This document shows, piece by piece, positions 50,777 through 60,010 of a stretch of 64,000 nt of DNA. The DNA lies in the NCBI GenBank assembly GCA_017857595.1, contig JAFMCU010000006.1:28910-92909 (forward strand). The letters run 5' to 3'. Source of the DNA: Thermoprotei archaeon (GTDB lineage Archaea; Thermoproteota; Thermoprotei; Gearchaeales; Gearchaeaceae). Within the stretch, counting starts at the first letter, position 1, and every line of letters starts with the position of its first letter. The position numbers were made by a program, and so were the translations under genes. A model generated the notes under the pieces. The model saw only the letters and a program-made list of their open reading frames with translations. It searched no databases and was not told the DNA's origin.

Positions 50777-51198
50777 TGAAAATTAGCATTATTCTTAATT
50801 CTTTTAAAAGTAAAGAAAAATTTCTACTTGCTCTTTCTTACGCTTTATTAATATCGAAGACATTTCAACATGAAGTCTATTTAATATTAATAGATGAAGC
50901 CGTAAAATATGCAGATAAAGATTTAGTTGAAAAAATATTGATTCAAGAAGAATTAAAGGAAGCGATATATTTCCAAACAGGTGTTAATATTAACTACATA
51001 AAAAATGCAAAGGAATTATTAAATTACTTAAAGAACAATTTTAAATTCTATTCTAAGGTTTGCAACACATCATCAATTTTACATAAAGTATCTGATAGAA
51101 TAGGAGATAATAGTAAAATATCAGAAACATTCGAATTAACAACGATCTATGATGTATATCAAACTATAATTTTATCAAACGAATGCATTTATTTATAA
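50776..51198 (+). CDS. Hypothetical soluble protein, possibly DsrE-like
   Basis: A 140-residue protein beginning with GTG on the last base of the preceding stop. The first 55 residues (ISIILNSFKSKEKFLLALSY, then HEVYLILIDEAVKYADKD) form a beta-helix-beta pattern resembling the DsrE/DsrF fold, but the family's cysteine is not clear and the match is weak. The end of the protein has lost obvious similarity. It lies in the operon place where Sulfolobus has a small soluble gene (odsN) after its cytochrome b genes, which is only a positional analogy. Confidence 0.55.
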   Translation: MKISIILNSFKSKEKFLLALSYALLISKTFQHEVYLILIDEAVKYADKDLVEKILIQEELKEAIYFQTGVNINYIKNAKELLNYLKNNFKFYSKVCNTSSILHKVSDRIGDNSKISETFELTTIYDVYQTIILSNECIYL

Positions 51199-51246
51199 AA
51201 AAATTTTACACAATGTTAAATGTATTATGGTTTTCTATAATATCGA

Positions 51247-52140
51247 ATGATCATAAATAAGATTAGAGATTATCTAATTCTCTATAAGTTTAGAGTATGG
51301 ACCTTACTAATATATGCTGGCATTCTTTCTTATTTAATAGCCATCAAGTATGGCTATTCTTTTGATTCTATAAAGCTTCTGTCTTTGTTTTTTGCTGGTA
51401 CTTTTAGCATTATGGGTAATGGAGCAGTCAATGAATATTTAGAAATAGAATATGATAAACTTATGATAAGAACGAAAAATCGTCCATTAGTTACAGGATC
51501 AATTTCTCCGAAATTTGCTCTATATTCGGGTATAATACTCCTAATAATGTCAATTATGATTTCGTTTTTCTTGATAAATATCTTGACGACATTCTTTATT
51601 GTTCTGGCCACAATAATTTATTTTGTCTATACAAAATATCTTAAGAGAACGACATGGACAAACGTTCTTGTTGGGGGCTTTGCTGGAAGCTGCACTGCAT
51701 GGGCTGGGTGGTCGGCAGCTACAAATAACTTGAATATGATGGGATTTTTACTTGGATTGCTTATTTATTTCTGGACGAATCCTCACTTCTGGGCATTAGC
51801 TTTAAGGTTGAAAGATGACTATAACAGTGCAGGGTATAAAATGTTAACAAGTATGCTTAATGAGAAAAGCGCAGCTAGAGTTATTGCAATTTCCTCATTA
51901 CCATTACCTTTAGTTACTTTGTTAATAGCTTATTTTGGAAAATTAAGCCTAATTTTCTGGGCTTTTAGCATTATATTAAATTTTGCTTTTATTTTGTTCA
52001 CAATTTTTATTTATATCAAACCAACAAGGGGAAACAGTTGGCTTCTGTTCAAATTCTCTACTCCTTGGCTCGCAATTATTTTCTTGTTAATACTTCTTGA
52101 TTTAAGTAAATATTCGATATATTACTTATTTACAGTATAA
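51247..52140 (+). CDS. Protoheme IX farnesyltransferase (heme O synthase)
   Basis: A 297-residue UbiA-family membrane enzyme that adds a farnesyl-type chain to haem b for haem-copper oxidases. The first Asp-rich motif is NEYLEIEYDKLMIRTKNRPL (about 62-81), and the second region is WTNPHFWALALRLKDDYNSAG (about 177-197 in parts). About nine membrane helices are predicted. With the Rieske/cytochrome b genes it implies an aerobic terminal oxidase using haem O or A, encoded elsewhere. It ends overlapping the convergent flavin reductase by 19 bases. Confidence 0.94.
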   Translation: MIINKIRDYLILYKFRVWTLLIYAGILSYLIAIKYGYSFDSIKLLSLFFAGTFSIMGNGAVNEYLEIEYDKLMIRTKNRPLVTGSISPKFALYSGIILLIMSIMISFFLINILTTFFIVLATIIYFVYTKYLKRTTWTNVLVGGFAGSCTAWAGWSAATNNLNMMGFLLGLLIYFWTNPHFWALALRLKDDYNSAGYKMLTSMLNEKSAARVIAISSLPLPLVTLLIAYFGKLSLIFWAFSIILNFAFILFTIFIYIKPTRGNSWLLFKFSTPWLAIIFLLILLDLSKYSIYYLFTV

Positions 52141-52586
52141 TAAGCTCTTTTATAAAATATTAAAGGTAAAGCTTCTTTGCCCAAGAAATAATCTATTACT
52201 TTACCGATAAAAATTTCATGATCTCCACCATCATATCTATTAAAATTCTCACATATTATGTATCCAATGCAACCCTTTATTAGAGGACAACAATCCTTTA
52301 CTTCATATTCAATACCTTCAAACCTTCTATCCTCAATAGTTGGATCTGCAAATCTAATGGATAACGCTGCCTGATCGTTAGCAAGCATATTTATGCAAAA
52401 ATACTTAGATCTGGATAAAATATCATGAGATTTCTTACCCTTTTTTATACATATGAGAATCAATAAAGGATCCAAAGATAAAGATGTAAAAGAATTTACT
52501 GTTAGTCCATAAGGCTTATCATTATCAAACGTTGTAACTATAGTAACCCCTGTGGGATAAATCGACATAAACTCTCTGAAATCCAT
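52122..52586 (-). CDS. Flavin reductase-like FMN-binding protein
   Basis: A 154-residue FMN-binding split-barrel protein of the flavin reductase family. It has YPTGVTIVTTFDNDKPYGLTVNSFTSLSLDP (in parts, about 10-40) and the substrate-site YDGGDHEIFIGKVI (about 118-131). It may transfer electrons from NAD(P)H to free flavin or act on a specific partner, which is not evident here. It begins on the base after the QueC stop, so the two are one unit. Confidence 0.87.
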   Translation of the reverse strand: MDFREFMSIYPTGVTIVTTFDNDKPYGLTVNSFTSLSLDPLLILICIKKGKKSHDILSRSKYFCINMLANDQAALSIRFADPTIEDRRFEGIEYEVKDCCPLIKGCIGYIICENFNRYDGGDHEIFIGKVIDYFLGKEALPLIFYKRAYYTVNK

Positions 52587-53345
52587 TTAAAAAGGCCTTT
52601 GTTTATAATATGAAGGATCTTTTACTCCTGCGTCTTTAAATGCCAATGCTCTTCTTCTACAATTACTACACCAACCACAATGTATGGGAATTTTTTCTCC
52701 ATCTTTTTCAATAAACCCTAGATTGCCTCTATAACAGCTATATGTATATTGCCAAGGGACGCCCAGCTGTTGACCTAATTTAACAACCTGATCTTTATCG
52801 TAATAAATTAAAGGTGCATATATTTTATATCCGCCATAATGAGTCACATAATCAACAATTTCATTCATTTTATTTATAAAATCAGGTGTGTTATCCTTCA
52901 TTGCGATTGGAGTTTCTCTTCTTATTCCAATATAGACATCATATTTTACTTTGTTTGTTATATCAAACGATTCGGCATGTGCTAATCCAATTAGTATTAA
53001 CAAGGCATTTCTGCAAGGATCCCACCATCTAAGAATTCTTTCTTTAGCCTTTTCAGGATTCCAAAGATCTTCAAGCTTTGTTTCAGGTATCTCAGCATCT
53101 TTTTTGGTTAAAAGCGAAGTACTTATTTGTCCTAACCATGTTATATCTATCGTTTTAAGCTTTACATTCAAAATATCACAAATTTTATTTATACAGTATA
53201 ATTCCTCGTTGTATGTCCTTTGTCCATAGTTACAAAAAATAACTAAAGTGTCTTTTGGCTTGAATGAATGTTTAACGTAATATAAAGCAGTAACGCTATC
53301 GACGCCTCCGCTTACTAGGCATACAGCCCCTCTGTTATCTACCAT
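52587..53345 (-). CDS. queC: 7-cyano-7-deazaguanine synthase (QueC)
   Basis: A 252-residue PP-loop ATPase that makes preQ0, the precursor of archaeosine in archaeal tRNA. The P-loop is CLVSGGVDSVTALYYV (9-24). The zinc site is formed by Cys residues in TYSCYRG and HCGWCSNCRRRALAF (about 216-236), with the end DPSYYKQRPF. It is longer than bacterial QueC because of a PP-loop insert around WWDPCRNALLI (about 101-111). Flavin reductase follows directly. Confidence 0.9.
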   Translation of the reverse strand: MVDNRGAVCLVSGGVDSVTALYYVKHSFKPKDTLVIFCNYGQRTYNEELYCINKICDILNVKLKTIDITWLGQISTSLLTKKDAEIPETKLEDLWNPEKAKERILRWWDPCRNALLILIGLAHAESFDITNKVKYDVYIGIRRETPIAMKDNTPDFINKMNEIVDYVTHYGGYKIYAPLIYYDKDQVVKLGQQLGVPWQYTYSCYRGNLGFIEKDGEKIPIHCGWCSNCRRRALAFKDAGVKDPSYYKQRPF

Positions 53346-53372
53346 GCTTTTGATTAATAATTGCTTGTAATA

Positions 53373-53828
53373 TTATAATAACCTAAAATCTTCTTTCACA
53401 GTATTTAAAACAATATGTGTATTAGTTCTCTCAACATAATTAAGAGATAATAACGTTTTTACAAAATTACTAAGCTCTTTTCTATTTCTGAATTTAGCAA
53501 CCACTACAGCATCGTAATCGCCTGTAACATCGTAAACTAGGCACGTATTGGGTAATTTAGCAATTTCATTTTCAACTTCCAACAGTTTCCCCTGCGAGAC
53601 TTTTATGTCTATTACTGCTATAAGTTCATAACCCAACCTTTCATGATCGAGTAAAGCGGTGTAACCAGTTATTATACCTTCTTTTTCTAACTTTTGTATT
53701 CTATTTATTACTGTTCCAACTGATACATCAAGCTTCTCTGCAATCTGTCTTGAGGATAATCTACCGTTTTCCAAAAGAGTCTTTATAATTTTGGTATCTA
53801 ACTCATCTAGTGTCTTTTTCCTCCTCAT
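53373..53828 (-). CDS. Lrp/AsnC-family regulator downstream of geranylgeranyl reductase
   Basis: A 151-residue regulator. The HTH is LDTKIIKTLLENGRLSSRQIAEKLDVSVGTVINRIQKLEKEGII (about 10-52 in parts), and the RAM domain shows VYDVTGDYDAVVVAKF (about 98-113). Its ATG overlaps the stop of the geranylgeranyl reductase gene as ATGA. A typical short Lrp-type protein. Regulation of the reductase by this product is possible but only inferred from coupling. Confidence 0.92.
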   Translation of the reverse strand: MRRKKTLDELDTKIIKTLLENGRLSSRQIAEKLDVSVGTVINRIQKLEKEGIITGYTALLDHERLGYELIAVIDIKVSQGKLLEVENEIAKLPNTCLVYDVTGDYDAVVVAKFRNRKELSNFVKTLLSLNYVERTNTHIVLNTVKEDFRLL

Positions 53829-54976
53829 AATAAGCTTTTTGCTATTGAAAATGCTAATCTCGGGTGCGATAGAAGCTTTAAAGCTACACGTTTAATATCA
53901 AGACCGTTTGCCAAATCTAATATGTCTTGATCAGAAAGTACGTCTGCAAGTTCATCTAGCATTTCATCGGGTAGAGATTCTAATACGCGCATTACTTTAA
54001 GACTTTTTCTTATTCTTGAACCCCAATATTCATCATACTTTATTCTAAATTCCATTAATCTTTGTTTACTATTGTTATTCTCTAAGGCAGCTTTAGCAGC
54101 TACTTCTCCCGCTATAAGTCCTGCTGCTACTGAAGAATGAATGCCTGCACCTGTTAATGGAATAACCGTTCCTGCAGGATCGCCAATTATTATAGCCCCA
54201 TCTACAATATTTTCTTCAATAAGTCCTCCAATTGGAACAGGAGCGCCTCTATAATCTATAACTTCAGCTCCACCTAATTCATACTTAAAATCGTTAATAA
54301 ACTTATCCAAGAATATTTTAGCCGGAGCTCCTCGAACCCCCACGCCTACTTCAGCCATTTTTTCGTTCTTAGGAAATATCCAAGCATATCCTTTAGGAGC
54401 CCATTTATTTGCTACGTAAAATCTCACTGCATCAACATCTCTAAAGTTTTTTCCTACCATAATATATTGAACGGTAGGTATAGGTTCTGGTTTTTCATTT
54501 ATGCCCAATGATTTGGCAGTTACGGAAGCGTATCCATCAGCACCAATAACAACTTTAGCAAGATACTCTCCATGAACTGTTTTAACTTTCATAAGCTTTT
54601 CATTTTGATCATAATTAACTTCTTTTACCTCCTCTCTTACTTTTACATTACATCCATAATCTACTGCATGAATCACCAATTCTTGAATAAACCTAGATTT
54701 ATTTATCAAATAACCTTTATCTTTTATATCTATTCTTTTCAATGAAGGAGAATAAACCTGAGCATAAGCTACATTAACTATTATATCACTTTTTGGAGAA
54801 ATTCCTGCTGTTTCCAAAGCTTTTGAACCGACAGCTTCTCCACAAGGCTTGTTAGCTTGTATTGTAGGATATTTCTCTAAAATTAAAGTTTTTGCTCCAT
54901 TTTTCGCTGCAGATTTAGCTGCAGCCGCCCCTGCAGGACCAGCTCCAACAATTATTACATCATATAAATTGCTCAT
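53825..54976 (-). CDS. Geranylgeranyl reductase family protein
   Basis: A 383-residue FAD enzyme that saturates the isoprenoid chains of archaeal lipids. The dinucleotide motif is VIVGAGPAGAAAAKSAAKNG (about 8-27), and the substrate-linked KPCGEAVG motif is at about 43-50. GDPAGTVIPLTGAGIHSSVAAGLIAGEVA (about 270-298 in parts) is the family's FAD loop. Related FAD enzymes of the same fold include digeranylgeranylglycerophospholipid reductase. It shares a transcript with the Lrp regulator. Confidence 0.93.
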   Translation of the reverse strand: MSNLYDVIIVGAGPAGAAAAKSAAKNGAKTLILEKYPTIQANKPCGEAVGSKALETAGISPKSDIIVNVAYAQVYSPSLKRIDIKDKGYLINKSRFIQELVIHAVDYGCNVKVREEVKEVNYDQNEKLMKVKTVHGEYLAKVVIGADGYASVTAKSLGINEKPEPIPTVQYIMVGKNFRDVDAVRFYVANKWAPKGYAWIFPKNEKMAEVGVGVRGAPAKIFLDKFINDFKYELGGAEVIDYRGAPVPIGGLIEENIVDGAIIIGDPAGTVIPLTGAGIHSSVAAGLIAGEVAAKAALENNNSKQRLMEFRIKYDEYWGSRIRKSLKVMRVLESLPDEMLDELADVLSDQDILDLANGLDIKRVALKLLSHPRLAFSIAKSLL

Positions 54977-55036
54977 TTTTAGTATTTTACAACTGATTAT
55001 GTAAATAAAAACTTATCTGAAAAAATTTTTAATTAT

Positions 55037-56104
55037 TTATTGTGATTCTTTAATTTTTTTAATTAAATACCTATCAATTATTGCAGTTAAGCCATATTTA
55101 CTAAAAGCTTCTAACTCTGCCTTTTGTTTGTATTTCTCAAAAAATTCAATTTGGCTTGACCAGAATCTATCTTCGTATCTAGGATCTCTTTTCATCGTCT
55201 CAAGCCTATGCAGGTCTAGTTCATTTAAAGGTATTGAAGGAAGATTGTATTTTTTAATATCCGTTGCATATATTCCCAGCCATTTAGCTTCAGGAGTTGC
55301 AAGCTCTGGTATATGTGCAGCTATGGCTGATCCTGAAATAATGACCCTAGCAATATGCATTCCCCAAGGATCTGCGTCTGTCAAAACATAAACAGGCAAA
55401 CCTAATTCTTTATTTAATCTTTTAATTAGCATTCTTGTAAATCTAGGTGCTTGTCCTCCTGTATCGATTAATATCGCATTTAGCTTTTTGTACACCTGCT
55501 CTTCTACAAACCTCCTAAATATAGCTCCTTTTTCAATTGCAATTACAATTTTGGCATTACATTCAACAAATTTCACTGTAGCTAAAGATAAGCCTATGTT
55601 TTTACCATCAGGATCAGTTGTCAATTTTACTCTTTGTCCTCGATGGGTAGGAGGACTCATATATTCAACTGTCAAATCTCCGAATATTGAACTTTTTTCC
55701 TCAGGTATTATGTTAAAATTTTCTCTTGGACACCCTAGAATTGTTTCAAGTTCAACCACTAATTTATCAGATTCATCCTGCTCTTCAAATTTTATTTTTA
55801 TATCATTAAAAGAATTATAATAAAGATCCCTTAGACTACAAGACCTGTCCTTTAAAAGTAAATTTTCTTTAGCAAAGTAAGCTATCCATAATAGTTGTGA
55901 AAATATTTTAGCTTGTCTTACATTGGAGGATTTTCTTATTACAAATTTATCTCCAAGCTTTACTATTTTCTGCTTATTATCGTATATTACATTTGTAACA
56001 GACCTTAATGGTAACTTAATTATAGGAAATTCTTGATTTTGAACATACTTCAATACTTCTTTTCCAATAAGAGTTAATCTATCTACAACTTTTTCCTTCT
56101 CCAT
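55037..56104 (-). CDS. top6A: DNA topoisomerase VI subunit A
   Basis: A 355-residue Spo11-like subunit that cuts DNA. The catalytic Tyr is in SLRDLYYNSF (about 100-109), and the Toprim domain has IEKGAIFRRF (about 199-208) with Glu, and VLTDADPWGMHIARV (about 245-259) with the Asp-x-Asp pair. It lies one base after top6B, as expected for a co-expressed heterotetramer. Confidence 0.96.
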   Translation of the reverse strand: MEKEKVVDRLTLIGKEVLKYVQNQEFPIIKLPLRSVTNVIYDNKQKIVKLGDKFVIRKSSNVRQAKIFSQLLWIAYFAKENLLLKDRSCSLRDLYYNSFNDIKIKFEEQDESDKLVVELETILGCPRENFNIIPEEKSSIFGDLTVEYMSPPTHRGQRVKLTTDPDGKNIGLSLATVKFVECNAKIVIAIEKGAIFRRFVEEQVYKKLNAILIDTGGQAPRFTRMLIKRLNKELGLPVYVLTDADPWGMHIARVIISGSAIAAHIPELATPEAKWLGIYATDIKKYNLPSIPLNELDLHRLETMKRDPRYEDRFWSSQIEFFEKYKQKAELEAFSKYGLTAIIDRYLIKKIKESQ

Positions 56105-56105
56105 T

Positions 56106-57665
56106 TTATCTTTCCACCTGAATTGAAGCGAACTCCAATTCTTCTTGAGAAAGTTTCTTCTTAAAATTTTCTATGTAATTCTTTATTATATTATCATCTA
56201 TCTCAGCTAGTTTTCCAGCAAAAATGGAAATCTTTTCTATATATTCGCTCAAGTATCTTTTCCTGACCTTTTGATATTCCATAAATTTTTTCTTATTAAG
56301 ATAGGCGCTCAAATTCCTTGCATTCCTTCTAATAGATAGTTCAATTTCTTTGTAAATTTCAGGCTGATTCGCAATGTATTCTTTACCTAAAGTTTTATAA
56401 GGTATCTTAGTGGAACATATATGAACAAAAAAGGCTATAGGCTCCTGATAAATGTTAATCTTGTATGCATTCCAATTTATATCCTTTATCACTTTCATCG
56501 AAACATCATTATAGCTGTCATAAATCAATGGGATTTTATTAGCAAATCTGTAAAGGTTTATTTCATTATTTTGTGGGATCGGTATTCTACCACCATATGC
56601 TACTGCAGTTTCAACTATAAACGGGTGACCTTCATAACTAGATGGTTCTCTCTGATCGAAAGAAATAAACTCAGGCTTAAACATTGCATCTATTCCAATT
56701 TTCATATATTCGCCTATTGGTGATAAGGCCTTTGCATCAGGTCTTTTGAAAGGATAACTTTTCATTACGCTATAAAGCTTCTGAAGTTCTTCATCTTTCA
56801 ATCTTCCAACCTTTATGTTGGAAGATATTCCAGCAAGGTTTAGAATATCATTTGCTGTCTTTATCCCTATTTTTTGAAACCTTTTACATAAAAACTTTGA
56901 AACTGGGAGGTGAGAATCCAGCTTTATTAAACGTTTAAACATTTCCAAATCAACACCTTTTGGATGAAGTAAAATCTCTTTAGCTTCAGGTGGCATGGAA
57001 GAAACTTTTCTTTCAAAAAACAAACTAGTACCTTCAAAATCTACGTATAATAGTTGCATATATGGAACAATTATTGCTGTTTGAAATAAGTACTCAATAA
57101 TTTTTTTCTTTGCTCCTTTATAATTACCCATAAAATTAAAGTCGATTATCAATCCGTGCCACATTTCTTTATTTAATATTTTTTCATAACGGACAATTTT
57201 GGGCTGATTTTTTACAATATCAATAAACATTTCATAATAATGAATGTATTTTGTGTCCATTGTAGCGGTGATAACTTTAAAAGGCATATTTGTAGTTATT
57301 TGACCGTATAATACAGCCATTTTGCCACCTAGACCAAAGATACCACGATGTTGTTTAAGAACAAATTTTGAACCATATAGTATTTTTCCAAATGCGAATG
57401 GGGCCTTATCAGATGGAATTCCTATTCCATTATCTTCTACTCTTATATTAATTTTCTGTTCCTCCTTTTCTTCACCCATTTCTTCCATATTTTTTACGTA
57501 AATGTTAATTTCTGGTAATATTCTTCTAGCTTCACAAGAATCTAAGGAATTCTCCACAAGCTCTCTTACTATCGTGTAACATGTTTTTGTAGGATTTTCA
57601 AATCCCGCAATTTCTTTATTTCTATAAAAGAAATCTGAAGGTGAAATTTCTTCGAATTTTAGCAT
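56106..57665 (-). CDS. top6B: DNA topoisomerase VI subunit B
   Basis: A 519-residue GHKL ATPase subunit. The ATP lid motifs are VRELVENSLDSCEARR (about 30-45), VEDNGIGIPSDKAPFAFGKI (about 76-95) and GIFGLGGKMAVLYGQ (about 105-119). It has the transducer domain with a Lys in its switch loop (about 420-430) and a helix-two-turn-helix region near 265-290. It heads the top6B-top6A operon, which relaxes supercoils and decatenates chromosomes. Confidence 0.96.
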   Translation of the reverse strand: MLKFEEISPSDFFYRNKEIAGFENPTKTCYTIVRELVENSLDSCEARRILPEINIYVKNMEEMGEEKEEQKINIRVEDNGIGIPSDKAPFAFGKILYGSKFVLKQHRGIFGLGGKMAVLYGQITTNMPFKVITATMDTKYIHYYEMFIDIVKNQPKIVRYEKILNKEMWHGLIIDFNFMGNYKGAKKKIIEYLFQTAIIVPYMQLLYVDFEGTSLFFERKVSSMPPEAKEILLHPKGVDLEMFKRLIKLDSHLPVSKFLCKRFQKIGIKTANDILNLAGISSNIKVGRLKDEELQKLYSVMKSYPFKRPDAKALSPIGEYMKIGIDAMFKPEFISFDQREPSSYEGHPFIVETAVAYGGRIPIPQNNEINLYRFANKIPLIYDSYNDVSMKVIKDINWNAYKINIYQEPIAFFVHICSTKIPYKTLGKEYIANQPEIYKEIELSIRRNARNLSAYLNKKKFMEYQKVRKRYLSEYIEKISIFAGKLAEIDDNIIKNYIENFKKKLSQEELEFASIQVER

Positions 57666-57680
57666 TTCAAAAATACTTAA

Positions 57681-57694
57681 AATATATATATTTA
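57681..57694 (-). promoter_or_regulatory. TATA-like box of the topoisomerase VI operon
   Basis: On the minus strand an AT-only run (TATATATATTTTAA) lies about 16-29 bases before the ATG at 57665, suiting a leaderless transcript. Confidence 0.4.
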
Positions 57695-57722
57695 ATAATA
57701 TCTATTTAATGTTTTTAAAATA

Positions 57723-58259
57723 TTATTGAAGAATTTTCCTTGTTTTCTTTTCTCTTATAACCTTATCCAGAAATTTAAAAACTACAGAATGAGGAGAACC
57801 ATCAACGATTTTTTGAATAGCCTGTCTAGCATATTCAACATCTTCATAATTACCCAACAATAATATTTTGCTATCTGTTATATGGATTGTAACATCAGTA
57901 GCCTCAGAAATTCTCTGTTTAACTTTACCATCCTCACCTATTATTCTTCCCATCACACGTCTAAGATCTTCTCGATCATTTAATATGTCTTTCAAATCAA
58001 TTATGTATAGTATCGAGTCTTGTTCAAGTATTTTTTTAGATTCTTCTTCACTTAGCCCATAGCTTATGCAAAGAATATAATCTCTCATTTTTAAGTTGTC
58101 GCTTTTATCATTGGTTGAAATTATAGAAGCAGTAAAATCTTTATCGTTAATAATGACTTGAGTATTAGTCATTTTTTCGGCTTCTTTCAATATATTTGGA
58201 TCTTTTTTTATTCGATTCAGAAATTTATCGCTTATTTGAACTATAAGCGGTGATTTCAT
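57723..58259 (-). CDS. KH-domain RNA-binding protein (Dim2/Krr1-like)
   Basis: A 178-residue protein with one clear KH motif, RVMGRIIGEDGKVKQRI (about 100-116; GxxG loop Gly-Glu-Asp-Gly), and a less conserved N-terminal KH-like half. The archaeal Dim2-type family is linked to 16S rRNA 3'-end maturation and binds aIF2 alpha. In many archaea it lies between RIO1 and top6B, as here, though RIO1 is now on the opposite strand. Confidence 0.87.
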   Translation of the reverse strand: MKSPLIVQISDKFLNRIKKDPNILKEAEKMTNTQVIINDKDFTASIISTNDKSDNLKMRDYILCISYGLSEEESKKILEQDSILYIIDLKDILNDREDLRRVMGRIIGEDGKVKQRISEATDVTIHITDSKILLLGNYEDVEYARQAIQKIVDGSPHSVVFKFLDKVIREKKTRKILQ

Positions 58260-58297
58260 AATTTAAAATATATTGTAATCGAAATATTAATACTCAA

Positions 58298-59011
58298 GTG
58301 AAGGAAAAAGATTCAGAAAGACTGGCTACATTAGAAGAGGTTTTTGATCATTCAACAGTGATGACTGCATATTCTTTAATTAGAAAGAAAATAATAGACC
58401 ATTTTGATGGTACATTATCAACAGGTAAAGAATCTCGTGTATACCTTGCTTTTGATTTAAACAATAATTTATTAGCAGTCAAAATTTATTTAATAACTTC
58501 AGCTGAATTCAAAAGGGGGATGAGATTATATTTAGATGAATATGGATTAAAATTATATAATAAAAATTTTAGAAGCGCAGTTTTCTATTGGTGTGAAAAA
58601 GAATTTAAGCATCTAAAAATAGCATACGATGCTAATATTAATGTACCTAAGCCGATAACATATAAAAATAATATTCTTGTTTTAGAATTTTTAGGTGAAG
58701 ATGGAAAACCAGCACCTATCCTAGCAGAATGTTATGATATAGACTACGAAAAAACGTATGATATTTTGGTAAATGATATTAAAAATTTATTCAATTGTGG
58801 GATAGTTCATGCAGACCTATCAGAATATAACATTCTTTATCATAAAGAGAAACCTTACTTAATAGATTTTGGGCAGTCTGTCAAAAAAAATCATCCCAAC
58901 GCTCTTTATTTTTTATTAAGAGACATAAAGAATATTAATAAATTTTTTAGAGAAAGGAAAGTCTCTGTTATTGAAGATTATGAATTATTTGAAAAAATTA
59001 CAAATCCCTAA
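58298..59011 (+). CDS. rio1: RIO1-type serine protein kinase
   Basis: A 237-residue atypical kinase/ATPase of late small-subunit assembly. The flexible loop and nucleotide site are DGTLSTGKESRVYLAFD (about 36-52), the catalytic loop is GIVHADLSEYNILYH (about 167-181), and the metal loop is LIDFGQSV (about 187-194). The start is GTG at 58298. It is divergent from the KH gene by 38 bases and overlaps aIF1A by four bases at its convergent end; in many other archaea all three genes point the same way. Confidence 0.94.
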   Translation: MKEKDSERLATLEEVFDHSTVMTAYSLIRKKIIDHFDGTLSTGKESRVYLAFDLNNNLLAVKIYLITSAEFKRGMRLYLDEYGLKLYNKNFRSAVFYWCEKEFKHLKIAYDANINVPKPITYKNNILVLEFLGEDGKPAPILAECYDIDYEKTYDILVNDIKNLFNCGIVHADLSEYNILYHKEKPYLIDFGQSVKKNHPNALYFLLRDIKNINKFFRERKVSVIEDYELFEKITNP

Positions 59012-59313
59012 GTTTGCTTTAATCTTTGAAGTATTCCCATTCTTTCTAGTTCTTTTAGTTCAGATCTTTTATATATGTGAAGAAGGTCGCCTCTTGTCTT
59101 CTCTTGCATGCCATACCAAGGTAAAACAAGTACTATATCTCCCTCCTTTAGCCATTCTTTCTTTTTAAACTTGCCAGGAATCCTGCAAATTCTTACTTCA
59201 TTATCTTCACATCTAACTTTTACTCTATCAAATCCTAGAGATTGTATAACTTCGCCTAATAATTCTCCTTCTTTAGGCAATCTTACTGACTTCTCCTCTT
59301 CTTCTTTACTCAT
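59008..59313 (-). CDS. Translation initiation factor aIF1A
   Basis: A 101-residue OB-fold factor. The VRLPKEGELLGEVIQSLGFDRVKVRCEDN core (about 10-38 in parts), CRIPGKFKKKEWLKEGDIVLVLPW (about 43-66 in parts) and GDLLHIYKRSE are conserved. It binds the A site during start selection. It follows the NMD3-like gene by four bases. Confidence 0.95.
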   Translation of the reverse strand: MSKEEEEKSVRLPKEGELLGEVIQSLGFDRVKVRCEDNEVRICRIPGKFKKKEWLKEGDIVLVLPWYGMQEKTRGDLLHIYKRSELKELERMGILQRLKQT

Positions 59314-59317
59314 AGTA

Positions 59318-60010
59318 TTACCTCATATCCAATAATATAGTGTAGATATACTTATTTCCAGTTTTAACAGAATAAGATTCTTCATATTTACCATAATATT
59401 TTTTCGCTAATATTTTAGCTATTCTCCTTGCAATATTTGTATGTAAAAAATATATATCTGTTCCAAAGCTATACTTTTCCAATTTTATTATTTCTTGAAT
59501 AATATTTTCTTTTAGCATTTCCTCTATATCTTTTTGCATCTTCTCTATTTGAAATAAATCATTATCACGTATTTGCAAAATTGCAGAATAATTTTCAGTC
59601 TTTATTTTTAAGCAATCTTCGCATAGCTTTTTAGTTGTATGGATCTCGATGTACTTACTTAATTCAATTTGCTCATCAAATTCATTTAAGTTAAGAACAA
59701 TGTCCACAAATCCGTGGCTTAAATCTTTATCTAAGTTAAAAGAAAGGTTTTTTATTTCTATATCATCCATAATTTTTATTCTTTTTAAAATATAGTTTGT
59801 AACGTATGCATTAATATCTTCTAAAGTCTTTATTTTTTTCCAAGTTTTTGTCCTTATACTATAACAAGAAGGACAAATTGTTAATTTAATTTGATCAATA
59901 TTATATACAAGCTCTTCCTTTCTGTAGCAATCTAAACATATTCCTTTAGATTTGGATATTTTAATATTACTCTTACCACATAAAGCACATATTATTGTCA
60001 TTTTACTCAA
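59318..60010 (-). CDS. NMD3-like zinc protein
   Basis: A 230-residue protein resembling the N-terminal part of eukaryotic NMD3, a late large-subunit assembly and export factor. Four Cys-x-x-Cys pairs are seen: CALCGK (about 8-11), CLDCYR (about 24-27), CPSCYS (about 47-50) and CEDCLK near 129. The last two correspond to the zinc sites of NMD3. The rest (about 60-120 and 150-230) is a mixed alpha/beta body. Its ATG overlaps the aIF2 beta stop by eight bases. Archaeal function is not known in detail. Confidence 0.8.
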   Translation of the reverse strand: MSKMTIICALCGKSNIKISKSKGICLDCYRKEELVYNIDQIKLTICPSCYSIRTKTWKKIKTLEDINAYVTNYILKRIKIMDDIEIKNLSFNLDKDLSHGFVDIVLNLNEFDEQIELSKYIEIHTTKKLCEDCLKIKTENYSAILQIRDNDLFQIEKMQKDIEEMLKENIIQEIIKLEKYSFGTDIYFLHTNIARRIAKILAKKYYGKYEESYSVKTGNKYIYTILLDMR

